This document shows, piece after piece, positions 9,389 through 17,920 of a stretch of DNA of 64,000 bases (positions within the stretch are counted from its first letter, which is position 1; the number at the start of each line of letters is the position of its first letter). Source of the DNA: Pseudomonas sp. FP2196 (GTDB lineage Bacteria > Pseudomonadota > Gammaproteobacteria > Pseudomonadales > Pseudomonadaceae); NCBI RefSeq assembly GCF_030687715.1, contig NZ_CP117445.1, forward strand, positions 5,604,501 to 5,668,500, written 5' to 3'. A model generated the notes under the pieces. It was not told the origin of the DNA, made no database searches, and saw nothing but the letters and a program-made list of their open reading frames with translations. A program made the position numbers and the translations under genes.

Positions 9389-9478
9389 GGCGTGCCGCCT
9401 GCGGCGTCAGGCTGCCGTGAATCGAGCCCCGCCAAGCCGTGTCTCGACCCTACTGGCTCACATCCCTCACGCCTGCGC
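9389..9478 (+). repeat. Diverged 90-bp direct repeat, copy 2
   Basis: Second copy of the repeat at 7474-7563, same orientation and length, just upstream of the start of the minus-strand gene. Two single-base gaps are needed to align the copies. The remaining sequence up to 9624 holds no gene that I can support. Confidence 0.6.
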
Positions 9479-9624
9479 GCTTGGTGTTTGCGCCTGTGAT
9501 ACATAGATTGTAACGCACCCTCCCTCGTGACTCGCAGCGGAGCATCGCTATTTAGAGCGTTCTGTTATCGTTCTAAAAGTAGTTTAGTCGCTCTTATTCA
9601 TCGGCTTTCAGGGGGGAGGCGCGA

Positions 9625-9858
9625 ATGGACACAACTCGACGTGTACCAAGCAGAACCTACCAAGTCGCTCGTGATCCTGAGCGCCTGCTCATTGAAGAGC
9701 GCGCCGAAGCTCTCTCAGCCGCAGGATATCCGCTGCCAAATGATGATCCGGCTATGTACGCTGAGCAGAGGCTCAAAGAGGCCAAGGAGGCTCGTTCAGC
9801 GCAAGTTGTTGGCGTTCCCGAACAAGCTTCAACTCAGAAAGATTTGCGAGGTACGTGA
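9625..9858 (+). CDS. Small hypothetical protein
   Basis: 77 aa, charged, Glu- and Arg-rich. It is supported mainly by a very strong ribosome binding site (a run of Gs ending in GGAGG, 5 nt before the ATG). No motif or membrane segment is visible. It sits 84 nt upstream of the PD-(D/E)XK-like gene and may be co-transcribed with it. Confidence 0.45.
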   Translation: MDTTRRVPSRTYQVARDPERLLIEERAEALSAAGYPLPNDDPAMYAEQRLKEAKEARSAQVVGVPEQASTQKDLRGT

Positions 9859-9942
9859 GAAGTGATCTTCGGTCGAAGTAGCCTAAAAATACGCTTTAAC
9901 TAGAATGTAAACATTCCTGATTCTGCACACTGGGAGACCGAA

Positions 9943-11016
9943 ATGGACTTGCTAAAGCCCTTGTACGAACAGGACAGGCTTCATCCACACTTTCGCACCA
10001 TATCTGACGGACGACCCGGCAGGCTTTACCAGCGAGAGGAGCTGCAACGCTGGCTTGATGGATTTCCAGACAGGGATAACAAATTCGTACGTGAGTTTCA
10101 GACCACGTTTAACTCAAGCTTTTGGGAAATCTATCTTCACGCAGTGTTCCGCGAGTATGGCTTTGCTTTCGACTGGACTTATCCAGCCCCTGATTTCCTA
10201 GTTTCGTCAGCAGACATTACGTTTACGGTGGAAGCAACCACTGCCAACCATTCCATTGAGGCTACCCCGGAGTGGGGTAGGCCCATGACAGCGGAGTTCT
10301 TTGAAGACGTTGATTTCAATGCGCTCAATCGGGTCGCGATAATCAGGTTGGCCAACGCGTTCATGAGCAAATCACAAAAATTCCAAGATAAGTATCAGCA
10401 TCATCCGCATGTCCAAGGACGCCCATTTGTCTTAGCAGTAGCACCGTTCGAACAGCCGGGTTTCAACCTCCAGGCCTACCGGGCTATCGAAGCCCTGTTA
10501 TTCGATTACTACGTAGATGAAGCGGAATACCTGGCTAATCCGGAGCGCTTTCCTAACGGATTAGAGGGGAAATCTTTGGGAAGCGTACAGAAAGATAACG
10601 GTGCTGAAATCGAACTGGGGTTTTTCGATTGCTTGCGCTTTAGCCACATTAGCGCCGTGATATTCAGTAATCTGGCCACTTGGGGAAAAGTTGATGCCAT
10701 GTGCGGAAATCCGGATGCGATCATATCGTCTGTCTGGTCGCTACCGAATGGCGAGATGAAGCGCACTGTGTCCAGAGGAAACGAAGCCTCAGAAGGGATC
10801 ACCGATGGGCTGCGTATCTATCACAACCCTTTTGCTACAACGCCGTTGCCGCTTGAAGTATTTCGACGAGAAGGTGTGATGCAGATGTGGGCTGATCCTT
10901 ACGCTCGATCACTCATAAGTGAACAAGCCGAGAACTGCTTACAGTCCAGGACGGCTATGACTTTCTTCGTAAAGGATGATGATCCCTCTTGCGAGGGCTT
11001 ATCTGAGAAAATTTAG
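9943..11016 (+). CDS. PD-(D/E)XK-like protein, family unknown
   Basis: 357 aa with GGGAGA 6 nt before the ATG. Residues 60-100 resemble a restriction-endonuclease fold: Glu62 in the helix WEIYLHAVF, then PDFLV with Asp84, then a strand FTVEATT with Glu97. The usual Lys of E-x-K is Thr99, so the active site is either variant or inactive. The C-terminal half is a mixed domain with no motif I recognise. The small gene at 9625 is upstream in the same direction. In this context a defence nuclease is a fair guess, but no named family was recognised. Confidence 0.55.
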   Translation: MDLLKPLYEQDRLHPHFRTISDGRPGRLYQREELQRWLDGFPDRDNKFVREFQTTFNSSFWEIYLHAVFREYGFAFDWTYPAPDFLVSSADITFTVEATTANHSIEATPEWGRPMTAEFFEDVDFNALNRVAIIRLANAFMSKSQKFQDKYQHHPHVQGRPFVLAVAPFEQPGFNLQAYRAIEALLFDYYVDEAEYLANPERFPNGLEGKSLGSVQKDNGAEIELGFFDCLRFSHISAVIFSNLATWGKVDAMCGNPDAIISSVWSLPNGEMKRTVSRGNEASEGITDGLRIYHNPFATTPLPLEVFRREGVMQMWADPYARSLISEQAENCLQSRTAMTFFVKDDDPSCEGLSEKI

Positions 11017-11272
11017 CGGTGCGCTCTGGCCAATCCGGCTAGGCAGCAATTCGCCCGTTGATTGCTTGATATCCTCAAGGAATACCGATGCAGACCTTGC
11101 TCGACCAATCGAAGTCGTGACGGATATGTCAAAAAGCCGTGCAATGGGCTCAACCGCCTACCACGCGAGCGATCAAGCATTTTTTTGTGTTGGGGCAAAC
11201 TGAGGAATATGCGCTTGATACCCTAGGTCATCCCAGAACACATATGCTCAGATGATTTCAGGGAGAAGGAAA

Positions 11273-11482
11273 ATGGCAAGTGAATACTCGCTATCAGATG
11301 TGCTGGAAAGGATGTACCAAAACCAGCTGGCCCTTGAGGCTGCGCTCATGGAGCTGACCCTCCAAGTGGAAGCCCAGGGACATGCGGAAGTCGGCGACAA
11401 CGTCCGTGGTGCGCTTTACACAATTGGTGAGAACGCTGGTCATATCAAACAGGGGCTGGCCCGGCTCAAAAAACTCCCATGA
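11273..11482 (+). CDS. Small helical hypothetical protein
   Basis: 69 aa. ATG 11273 is preferred over ATG 11252 because GGGAG lies 7 nt upstream. Almost wholly helical, with a Leu/Ala heptad-like pattern (residues about 10-45). Its stop overlaps the start of the next gene by 4 nt, so the two are translated together. Family not recognised. Confidence 0.5.
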   Translation: MASEYSLSDVLERMYQNQLALEAALMELTLQVEAQGHAEVGDNVRGALYTIGENAGHIKQGLARLKKLP

Positions 11483-11955
11483 ACCAGCCGCTTTTCGATT
11501 TTGATCTCAAACGCGTTTCCCGCACCCACTACATCACTGGCAAGGCTGCGATCAACTTTCCGCACGCTGGAAGCACTACAGGTGGGTGGCATTTCCTCTC
11601 CTACTTCGACAGCGATTCGGGCGTAGCGAAAGTGTCCTTGGCAGGTTTTCATTATCCAGATACGACCGATTTCTTTGGAGACGCTGGAGTCATCGACGTA
11701 ACCGACGAGCTTGCGATGCGAGGCTGGTCAAAAGACGGCAAAAGGCTGTTCATGGCGGATCACTACAGAGCCGCAGCTGACATGGTGATGAAATGGGTGC
11801 TAAGTGATTCTAAGCACTGCAACGTCGAGGTCGCTGATTGGTTTCCCTCTTCCGAAACGAAGCAGCGGCTTTTTGAGATCCTGAATTCGGGAAGGCCCAA
11901 ACTTTTAGATTTTGACAAGCTGCAAAAAATGGAAGCTTGGCTAAGCTCGCAGTAG
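11479..11955 (+). CDS. Hypothetical protein coupled to the small upstream gene
   Basis: 158 aa, start overlapping the preceding stop (ATGA). The N-terminal 100 residues look beta-rich with many aromatics and Asp. The C-terminus is helical. No signal peptide, membrane segment or nucleotide-binding motif is visible. The tight pairing with a small helical partner resembles toxin-antitoxin or effector-immunity layouts, but nothing in the sequence proves that. Confidence 0.5.
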   Translation: MNQPLFDFDLKRVSRTHYITGKAAINFPHAGSTTGGWHFLSYFDSDSGVAKVSLAGFHYPDTTDFFGDAGVIDVTDELAMRGWSKDGKRLFMADHYRAAADMVMKWVLSDSKHCNVEVADWFPSSETKQRLFEILNSGRPKLLDFDKLQKMEAWLSSQ

Positions 11956-12014
11956 TCCGAAGGAAAGGTCTGCATGGCAGCCGGCGTATTGAGTCTTAAG
12001 CGGGAGCAATGGAA

Positions 12015-12539
12015 ATGCGCAAAAACTCCCAGTCGTGGTTTATACCGCTCCTGATTCTTTTTGCCGTCCTATGGGCAATGGGAAAAAAAGACACGCCTCA
12101 AACCCCGGTAGAGCCGAGCACTCTGAGCACGCTTCTATCAACCACGCCAACGTCTCCATCCCCACCCACGCCGACCTCCGCAACTGAGCAGTTCGTGAGC
12201 GCTGACAACCTCAATGTCCGGGATCAACCAAGCGGAAAGGTCATCTCAAAACTGAAGCGCGGGGAGAAGGTTCAAGTTTTTGAGACCCGAAAGGATTGGG
12301 CGCGCATCAGCATTGATGGTCAACCTTCAAAGTGGCTTTCGTCCAAAAGCCTGTGTAGCGGCTCAGACTGCTACGTCGTTTTGAAGCCAAGAACAGCGAT
12401 TCAGCCGAAACAGCCGGCTCGCCAACAGACCCCAGCTTACGGTTCATCCTGCCCTTGTTCCTCTGGGAACGTGTGTATCGGGCCTCGCGGTGGTCGATAT
12501 TGCATTACCTCTGGCGGTAACAAACGATACGGTGTCTGA
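12015..12539 (+). CDS. Membrane-anchored SH3b-domain protein with Cys-rich tail
   Basis: 174 aa. ATG 12015 has GGGAG 8 nt upstream and is preferred over ATG 12009. Residues about 7-22 are one hydrophobic anchor; residues 27-60 are a Pro/Thr/Ser-rich linker. Residues 63-120 form a bacterial SH3 domain (LNVRDQPSGKVI, then RGEKVQVF and WARI). The tail has four Cys and a GPRGGRYCIT segment. It probably faces the periplasm and may bind cell-wall material. Its relation to neighbouring defence genes is unclear. Confidence 0.65.
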   Translation: MRKNSQSWFIPLLILFAVLWAMGKKDTPQTPVEPSTLSTLLSTTPTSPSPPTPTSATEQFVSADNLNVRDQPSGKVISKLKRGEKVQVFETRKDWARISIDGQPSKWLSSKSLCSGSDCYVVLKPRTAIQPKQPARQQTPAYGSSCPCSSGNVCIGPRGGRYCITSGGNKRYGV

Positions 12540-12628
12540 TCTGCTGTTCACCATTGAGAAAATCTGCAACGATCACACCTAGTTACAGTCCAAAAGGACA
12601 CATATGCCAGCGTTCAGAGGATGCACTG

Positions 12629-13669
12629 ATGAAGGTGTTCATAAGCTCCGTAGTAAGAGGATTCGAGCAGTTCAGAGCCGCCGCCAAAGACGCGGTGGAG
12701 ACACTGGACATGAAGCCGGTCATGAGCGAGCACTTCGGAGCGCGAACCTATTCCTCGGAGCACGCCTGCCTGACAGAGGTCGACCAGTGCGACGTTTATA
12801 TACTGATTCTTGGCGCTAACTTCGGCTATGAACCTCAGCCAGGTCTCTCGGTTACGCAGCAAGAATTCCACCAGGCAGTGAGCAAGCGTAAACCGATTTT
12901 GGTTTTCATCCAGCAGACTGACTTTGACGCGAAGCAGGCCGTGTTCGTCAACGAGGTGTCTGACTACAAACAAGGTTTTTTCAGAGCCTCATTCTCAGAC
13001 CCCCAAGAGCTGTTGAAAGCCATTGTCCAGGGCCTGAGTAGAATGGAGAAATCCAAAAGCGCAATTTCTGAGAAAGCCTTTCACGAGCGCATTACAGATG
13101 CATCAAGCGCTCGCTCCTACGGCGGTCACTCCTATGCGCCACAGCTTGAGTTCGCGTTTCTGCCACAGCCCGTTGAGCAGCACGCTGTGCACGGAGCGGC
13201 CCAACGCCGTGATGAGATTTTCCATAGCTTCCATAATCTCGGCTTGGCGAAGTTCAAGCAAGGTTACGAAGACTGGGATGACAAGTTGTTCACAGGACTG
13301 AAGTCCGGAGACACGTCTTGGCGCGTTTTTGACGACGGGCTCGTCCTTTTGGAAACTGACGCAAGTGTGCCAGTCGAGGGGCGTACGGCTGGTCTCTATT
13401 TCGTGTCTCCGACCAACCTATCAAAGTTAATTATGTCCTGCTTCGAGGTGGCCGGATTCAACAGCGGTTGGTATCGCATTACCTTGAAGAATTTAGACAT
13501 GGCGAAGATAGAAGAGCCGCCAGCGACTGCCCCCAGCAGCTATTCGATGCCTATGCGCCGTGAAAAGCTCGTTAGTGAGTCACGACTTTTCATCCCTGCC
13601 ACACGGCCCATCGTGGAGCAATGGATACAGGAAAGCATCGTAAGAATGGCCAGAAGTTTGGCTTATTGA
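12629..13669 (+). CDS. DUF4062-domain protein
   Basis: 346 aa. ATG 12629 is chosen for AGAGG 8 nt upstream and because the DUF4062 domain begins there (MKVFISS). Residues 1-120 match that domain, a TIR-like fold: the opening VFISSVV strand, the segment CDVYILILGANFGYEP, and a following SVTQQEF helix. Residues about 170-346 are an unnamed domain. DUF4062 commonly heads multidomain ATPase or defence proteins; a stand-alone copy with this tail is less usual. The gene is monocistronic and converges with the regulator at 13714. Confidence 0.65.
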   Translation: MKVFISSVVRGFEQFRAAAKDAVETLDMKPVMSEHFGARTYSSEHACLTEVDQCDVYILILGANFGYEPQPGLSVTQQEFHQAVSKRKPILVFIQQTDFDAKQAVFVNEVSDYKQGFFRASFSDPQELLKAIVQGLSRMEKSKSAISEKAFHERITDASSARSYGGHSYAPQLEFAFLPQPVEQHAVHGAAQRRDEIFHSFHNLGLAKFKQGYEDWDDKLFTGLKSGDTSWRVFDDGLVLLETDASVPVEGRTAGLYFVSPTNLSKLIMSCFEVAGFNSGWYRITLKNLDMAKIEEPPATAPSSYSMPMRREKLVSESRLFIPATRPIVEQWIQESIVRMARSLAY

Positions 13670-13713
13670 TCAGTGACACCCGTACCTCTGTCACTTTGAG
13701 CCGATGGGGGCTT

Positions 13714-14169
13714 TTAATCGTCAACGTGCCACAGGCGCCCAACAGTGCTTCTGGGTAATTCCAGGTGCCGGCAGACCTCTGCCTGAGAAAGACCTTCTGC
13801 CTTGAGTTTGCGTACTGCCTCGAGCCTTTCTGCGGCTGCGATTCTCTGAGGCGTGATGATCTTCTGCGGCTCGGCAGGCAGCGCTTCATCAAGAACTCCT
13901 AGCCGCATGAGTTCTATCATCGACTCATTCAAGACAGAGCGTGCTGTCTTGCCCTCGTCGGCTGCGGCCACCAGTGTGAGCAGCGACAGAGGCGTTAGGC
14001 CCAACGCATGAGCCAGATCCGCACTCAGATCAATAGTCGGTGTCGTCGTCGCAGCCTCCAAGCGGCTTATGTGAGCTTGGTCAGCTTGATGCTGGAGGTC
14101 TACTTGCGATAAGCCATTTCGAATCCTCAACCACTGTAGCGTCGCCGCATAAGCCTTCCGCAGGGACAT
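13714..14169 (-). CDS. XRE-type regulator with a second C-terminal helix-turn-helix
   Basis: 151 aa from ATG 14169, preceded by GGAGAGG about 7 nt away. Residues about 8-60 are an XRE (Cro/C1-like) helix-turn-helix (LRIRNGLSQVDL, then HISRLE). Residues about 115-147 form a second helix-turn-helix of the recombinase/IS30 kind (GLSQAEVCRHLELPRSTVGRLW). It is divergent from the DUF6957-like gene, with about 155 bp between, and is the only obvious transcription regulator in the island cargo. It probably controls that neighbour cluster. Confidence 0.7.
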   Translation of the reverse strand: MSLRKAYAATLQWLRIRNGLSQVDLQHQADQAHISRLEAATTTPTIDLSADLAHALGLTPLSLLTLVAAADEGKTARSVLNESMIELMRLGVLDEALPAEPQKIITPQRIAAAERLEAVRKLKAEGLSQAEVCRHLELPRSTVGRLWHVDD

Positions 14170-14325
14170 CCAACCTACCTCTCCAAAAAGAGACGGTATG
14201 ACCCGTTTGATAGATCCCACACAAATGCATATAATCATATCGATGGGATTTCTGGCTTGTTGCCCGGTATTTTGCGTGTTCGCAGAGCCTGATTTTTGGA
14301 TTCGCACCATGAGGATCATCAATTT

Positions 14326-14721
14326 ATGGGTAATTCTTCGGAGCATGAGTTGCTCCGCGAGGGAGAGATATCGTCCTTTGGAACAGAGCTGCCTCAAGCC
14401 GAAATAGAGGCATTGGTGGCGGATCGTTTCGGTCGGAAACCCTACTGTTTGGTCGAGGATTGGCTGATCTTTCATGTGGACGAGCCTCCTGAATCGCTCG
14501 CCAGGGTGCGCGCCATAGGCCTGCAGACAATGTTCCTTTATTCCCATTGCGTCACCTACGACAGCCAGGGCCGGTTCCCTCCAGGGGGCTGGGTACGCTC
14601 GACCCTGTGCAAGTCGTTCGACGGTGTTTGCTTGTTCGAGACCCGTAATACGGTGTATGCCCTAGTGGGCAAGGGGCGTGAGATGACCGCATCGCTCAAG
14701 ACAATATTCGGCTTATGTTAA
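14326..14721 (+). CDS. DUF6957-like hypothetical protein
   Basis: 131 aa. ATG 14326 has GAGGA 10 nt upstream; an in-frame TTG at 14296 has no clear site. The body (VEDWLIFHVDEPP, SHCVTYDSQGRF, GGWVRSTL, then CLFETRNTVY) resembles a small conserved Pseudomonas family I recall as DUF6957, of unknown function. First of three same-strand genes opposite the regulator. Confidence 0.5.
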   Translation: MGNSSEHELLREGEISSFGTELPQAEIEALVADRFGRKPYCLVEDWLIFHVDEPPESLARVRAIGLQTMFLYSHCVTYDSQGRFPPGGWVRSTLCKSFDGVCLFETRNTVYALVGKGREMTASLKTIFGLC

Positions 14722-14761
14722 TCGCAGGCGCTAAGCAGGCCTGCTCCACACGAGATACGCG

Positions 14762-15232
14762 ATGTTCAGGATTAGCATGCAAGACCAGGCCGGCCCGATG
14801 GGTATGTTCGGGGACGGTCTCGCTCACTTTCACGCCATGTCGCGATCCTTGGTTACTCATTGGTATCACGTAAGCCTCAAACGCCGACATGAGGGGCGGT
14901 TCGTAGCTTATGAAGAGATGCTGAACGATGAGCCTCGCTTGGTGGAGCTGCTGGTCTCCCAAGACGAGAGCATGGTCATTCAAGATGTCCAGGTTGTTAC
15001 CCCGGCATGGATGAACAAAGGGTCAGGCTGGAAGATGGAAAAGCTGAAAACACTTTCCATGGGGTTCAACCGGGCAGAAGTGCCAATCTGTGTTCTGCAG
15101 GTCGAGAGTGGTGATGTGTACGTCAATACCCATCAGCGCGACCTGGATGTTGATGCCTTGGTTGGGGTCAGGGAGCTATATCGGCGTAGTGATGCAGCCA
15201 CCGGCGTAGCCTCAGCGACGGAGGCTCTCTAG
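14762..15232 (+). CDS. Hypothetical protein
   Basis: 156 aa with GAGA close before the ATG at 14762. Predicted soluble, mixed alpha/beta, no motif recognised. It lies 40 nt after the DUF6957-like gene and 2 nt before the next gene, so the three are probably one transcript. Confidence 0.5.
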   Translation: MFRISMQDQAGPMGMFGDGLAHFHAMSRSLVTHWYHVSLKRRHEGRFVAYEEMLNDEPRLVELLVSQDESMVIQDVQVVTPAWMNKGSGWKMEKLKTLSMGFNRAEVPICVLQVESGDVYVNTHQRDLDVDALVGVRELYRRSDAATGVASATEAL

Positions 15233-15234
15233 CT

Positions 15235-15624
15235 ATGGACGACATCAATACCGTCGCAGTCGATTTACACGAAAAGCGCTACTCGGACTTCGACCTCCTT
15301 CGCATTGCCAAAGCAGTGAGTCAAGACTACAACGGGCTGGTCACAGCCTATCTGGTGAATGTCCATATTCATTCTTGCAGTGCCGTTGGTGTGGTGTTCA
15401 GTCACATTTGCCCTGGGCCGTACCAACGATTTGCAGATGGTCGGCTCATTCGGACATCCGACATTCAGTCCGTAACGAAGGAGGGCAGGTTTTGGGTGGT
15501 CAATACGGTCAACTCGAAGTACGTCATTGCGACGTTCAGGCGTGATGTCGGACGGCGTAGTCTGCGTGAGTTCATGCGCATAGCGGGAGACAGGTATCTG
15601 CCAACGCCTGATCGCCTCCAATGA
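15235..15624 (+). CDS. Hypothetical protein
   Basis: 129 aa. GGAGG lies inside the end of the preceding gene, about 11 nt before the ATG. Residues about 60-120 look like a small beta-rich domain. No family recognised. Last gene of the regulator-linked trio, convergent with the OLD-type gene. Confidence 0.5.
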   Translation: MDDINTVAVDLHEKRYSDFDLLRIAKAVSQDYNGLVTAYLVNVHIHSCSAVGVVFSHICPGPYQRFADGRLIRTSDIQSVTKEGRFWVVNTVNSKYVIATFRRDVGRRSLREFMRIAGDRYLPTPDRLQ

Positions 15625-15710
15625 CTGCGGCGCAGGTCATATGTAAGTTTGGATATGAGTATCAAGTAAACTGAAAGGAGGAGCAGTTACTTACGCTCCT
15701 CCTGCAATTT

Positions 15711-17429
15711 TTAAGCTGCTGCAGGCCAGATTCCTCCCGCGATTCTCTGTAACGTCGCACATGCAGGAACAAAGCCTTGGAAATTTTCATCATAGGAAAT
15801 TCCAAATCTTGCCCTGAAGCCGTCTCTGACTCTTTTGATCATAAACTTTCCCTTGCGCTTATCACTAGGAAGAGGCATGGCTACTCCCATTAATTCCCGT
15901 GTATCAGGGGCTGCGTCTCGATTTCGTTTGTGGATGCGCTCAAAAATTTCGTCCCGCTTACGTGTAAACTGATGTTGGATGTCCATATGATGATGGAAGG
16001 CCACCTCATCAAGCCAAGTGACAACCTCATTCGGATCTTCAATTCCAGCCATAGAGGCGAGGAAGTCTGGCAGAATAAAATATGACTCGATATCGCTGCC
16101 CGCTGTGATGAATGGAATCGCCTGTTCTTGATTAATCCGACCTTCAATACCTGCAGACTCCTCATCGGTCATGAAGTCCCTATCTCTGTGGATCATAACC
16201 TGAATCCCCGGAGACACGTTTTTCAGAAAATCAGTGAATAATGAAGCAGACTCTAAATTTGACGAGGTTTTGTAGCTGTAGATTAATGTCCTCCCCATGT
16301 TGAAGCCGTTAAGTTCGAGCAGCCTCTCCAGGTATCGTGTTTTCCGATCTTCTGTTAGTACAATCAGATCAATCTCGTTATTTCTCAGTCGATCAAAGTC
16401 ATCAAGTGCTCCTAAGTCAAGAAGCATGGGTAAGCGGTCGAGATTGCTTCCTTGCTCTTGGATCTCACCGTTCCTCATCCACACAAAATGAGCATCATCT
16501 GCTAATGCATCCATCATATGACGGCTATGAGTAGACAGAAGAACTTGTGTCCCAGTGCTCTCGGCTATGTAGGAAATGGCGTTGCAGAGCGCTATTTGAT
16601 TATTTGGATGAAGATGAGAATCAGGCTCATCGAGCAATAGAAGTTTCGGATTGAAGTAGGTTATATAGGAATAAATTTGTAGAACTTGCAAAAGTCCGGT
16701 TCCGCAAAGTTCTATTAGGTTTCGCGTGCCATTATGCGCTGCAAAAACTTTGATCCTGTGATCACGCTGCTCGTCAAACTCAACCTCGATCAATGTATCC
16801 GGAAAGATGGTGGCAAGCCGTTGATTTAGGGTATTTAGCTCGCCGGCAATATGAATATAATAAATAATGTTACGCAGGTACAAATTCGCATCACCGCTCG
16901 CTACGCCCCGCCTTACAATCGCTCGAGCTCGAAGCTCTTCATATTGTGAGATACCAGCTAGCCCAGGAACATAAACACTATAGAGATCCGTAGCGCTCGT
17001 TACTAAATTCCCTATTCGTTCATAGTCACCTTCCCTATTGCAAGCTATATTACCGTGATTCCTTCCCTTGCTAATCTTTATGTTATAGTGTATTGCTTCT
17101 TCTGCATGCACTCCGTCGTCGCCATGAATATCGACGCTAGAATAAAGTGTTAAATTGCTCTCTCCTGCCCCTGTATGATTGAGGTAAGGAGATCCATTTC
17201 TCAATACACTAAAGTCCGGTGTGGGATTGTAGTGCAACAGCTCAGTCGAGAAAGTTTTCTGCCCTTGCTGGCGGGACGCAACTGCTGCACCAATAGCGAA
17301 ATGGATGCCTTGAAGAACGCTACTTTTGCCCGCATTGTTGCCACCCACAAGGACATTTACTGATCCCAATGAAATTTCGGCTCTCACAACCTTTTTGTAG
17401 CGTTCCAGCAACAATTTGTTAATTCTCAT
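15711..17429 (-). CDS. OLD-type ATPase with Toprim-like C-terminal domain
   Basis: 572 aa. Residues 1-330 are an ABC/SMC-like ATPase: Walker A GGNNAGKSS with Lys35, then a LLLDEPDSHLHP Walker B and a STHSRHM switch. Residues about 350-470 resemble a Toprim or DUF4435 nuclease domain: VLTEDRKTRYLE, then HRDRDF, then SDIESYF, giving the acidic metal site. Such proteins are solitary OLD nucleases or ATPase-Toprim fusions in phage defence, for example fused PARIS (AriA-AriB). The gene is visibly more AT-rich than its surroundings and starts exactly where a lipoprotein gene is cut off, suggesting separate transfer. Confidence 0.75.
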   Translation of the reverse strand: MRINKLLLERYKKVVRAEISLGSVNVLVGGNNAGKSSVLQGIHFAIGAAVASRQQGQKTFSTELLHYNPTPDFSVLRNGSPYLNHTGAGESNLTLYSSVDIHGDDGVHAEEAIHYNIKISKGRNHGNIACNREGDYERIGNLVTSATDLYSVYVPGLAGISQYEELRARAIVRRGVASGDANLYLRNIIYYIHIAGELNTLNQRLATIFPDTLIEVEFDEQRDHRIKVFAAHNGTRNLIELCGTGLLQVLQIYSYITYFNPKLLLLDEPDSHLHPNNQIALCNAISYIAESTGTQVLLSTHSRHMMDALADDAHFVWMRNGEIQEQGSNLDRLPMLLDLGALDDFDRLRNNEIDLIVLTEDRKTRYLERLLELNGFNMGRTLIYSYKTSSNLESASLFTDFLKNVSPGIQVMIHRDRDFMTDEESAGIEGRINQEQAIPFITAGSDIESYFILPDFLASMAGIEDPNEVVTWLDEVAFHHHMDIQHQFTRKRDEIFERIHKRNRDAAPDTRELMGVAMPLPSDKRKGKFMIKRVRDGFRARFGISYDENFQGFVPACATLQRIAGGIWPAAA

Positions 17430-17431
17430 AA

Positions 17432-17734
17432 AGCATTGTCCTTAAGCTTGAGTTTAGGTGTGTAGCGAGCATCACCAAAGGCAAAACGACGACTACTGAG
17501 TTGAAGTCCCTGTTCGGCGAGCCCTACGCCAAGAGTGCTGTCAGCGAGACTGACGAAAAGTGGATCTACACCTACACCAATGGCTCAGCCCATGCCCAAA
17601 GCTACGTGGTCACCATGAAGGTGACGACTACGGGCACTCAGAAAACTCGCGACGTCTTGATCCGAAATGATGTGGTCATCAACTACACGTTCAGCGAAGG
17701 CCCCGCTCCAGGCACTACCACTGCGACGAACTGA
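17432..17734 (+). pseudogene. 5'-truncated BamE/SmpA-like lipoprotein remnant
   Basis: The open frame from 17432 to 17734 reads as the end of a SmpA/OmlA/BamE-fold protein: SITKGKTTTTELKSLFGEP, then KWIYTYTNG and a beta-strand tail. No signal peptide or start codon remains in front; a TTG at 17501 is the only candidate and would miss half the domain. The break lies within a few bases of the start codon of the minus-strand OLD gene, so insertion of that gene probably removed the 5' part. Confidence 0.6.
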
Positions 17735-17920
17735 GACTGCCATCCTGCAATAGGCCACCTACTGATCTCAGTCAGTTGGATGGAGCGCTCAAGTCAGAGG
17801 AAGTCACCGATAGCCTAGGAGAAGCCTCATGTGCCGATAGCTTCAGGTATGAGTTGATCACCTCGCGCGTTGAGACAGGTCACTCCCTTTCGCGAGTAAC
17901 CTGCGATTCATCGCGGTTGA

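Noticed and set aside
9527..9865. 112-aa ORF in another frame over the 77-aa gene
   Set aside because: The 77-aa frame has a much stronger ribosome binding site and more natural composition.
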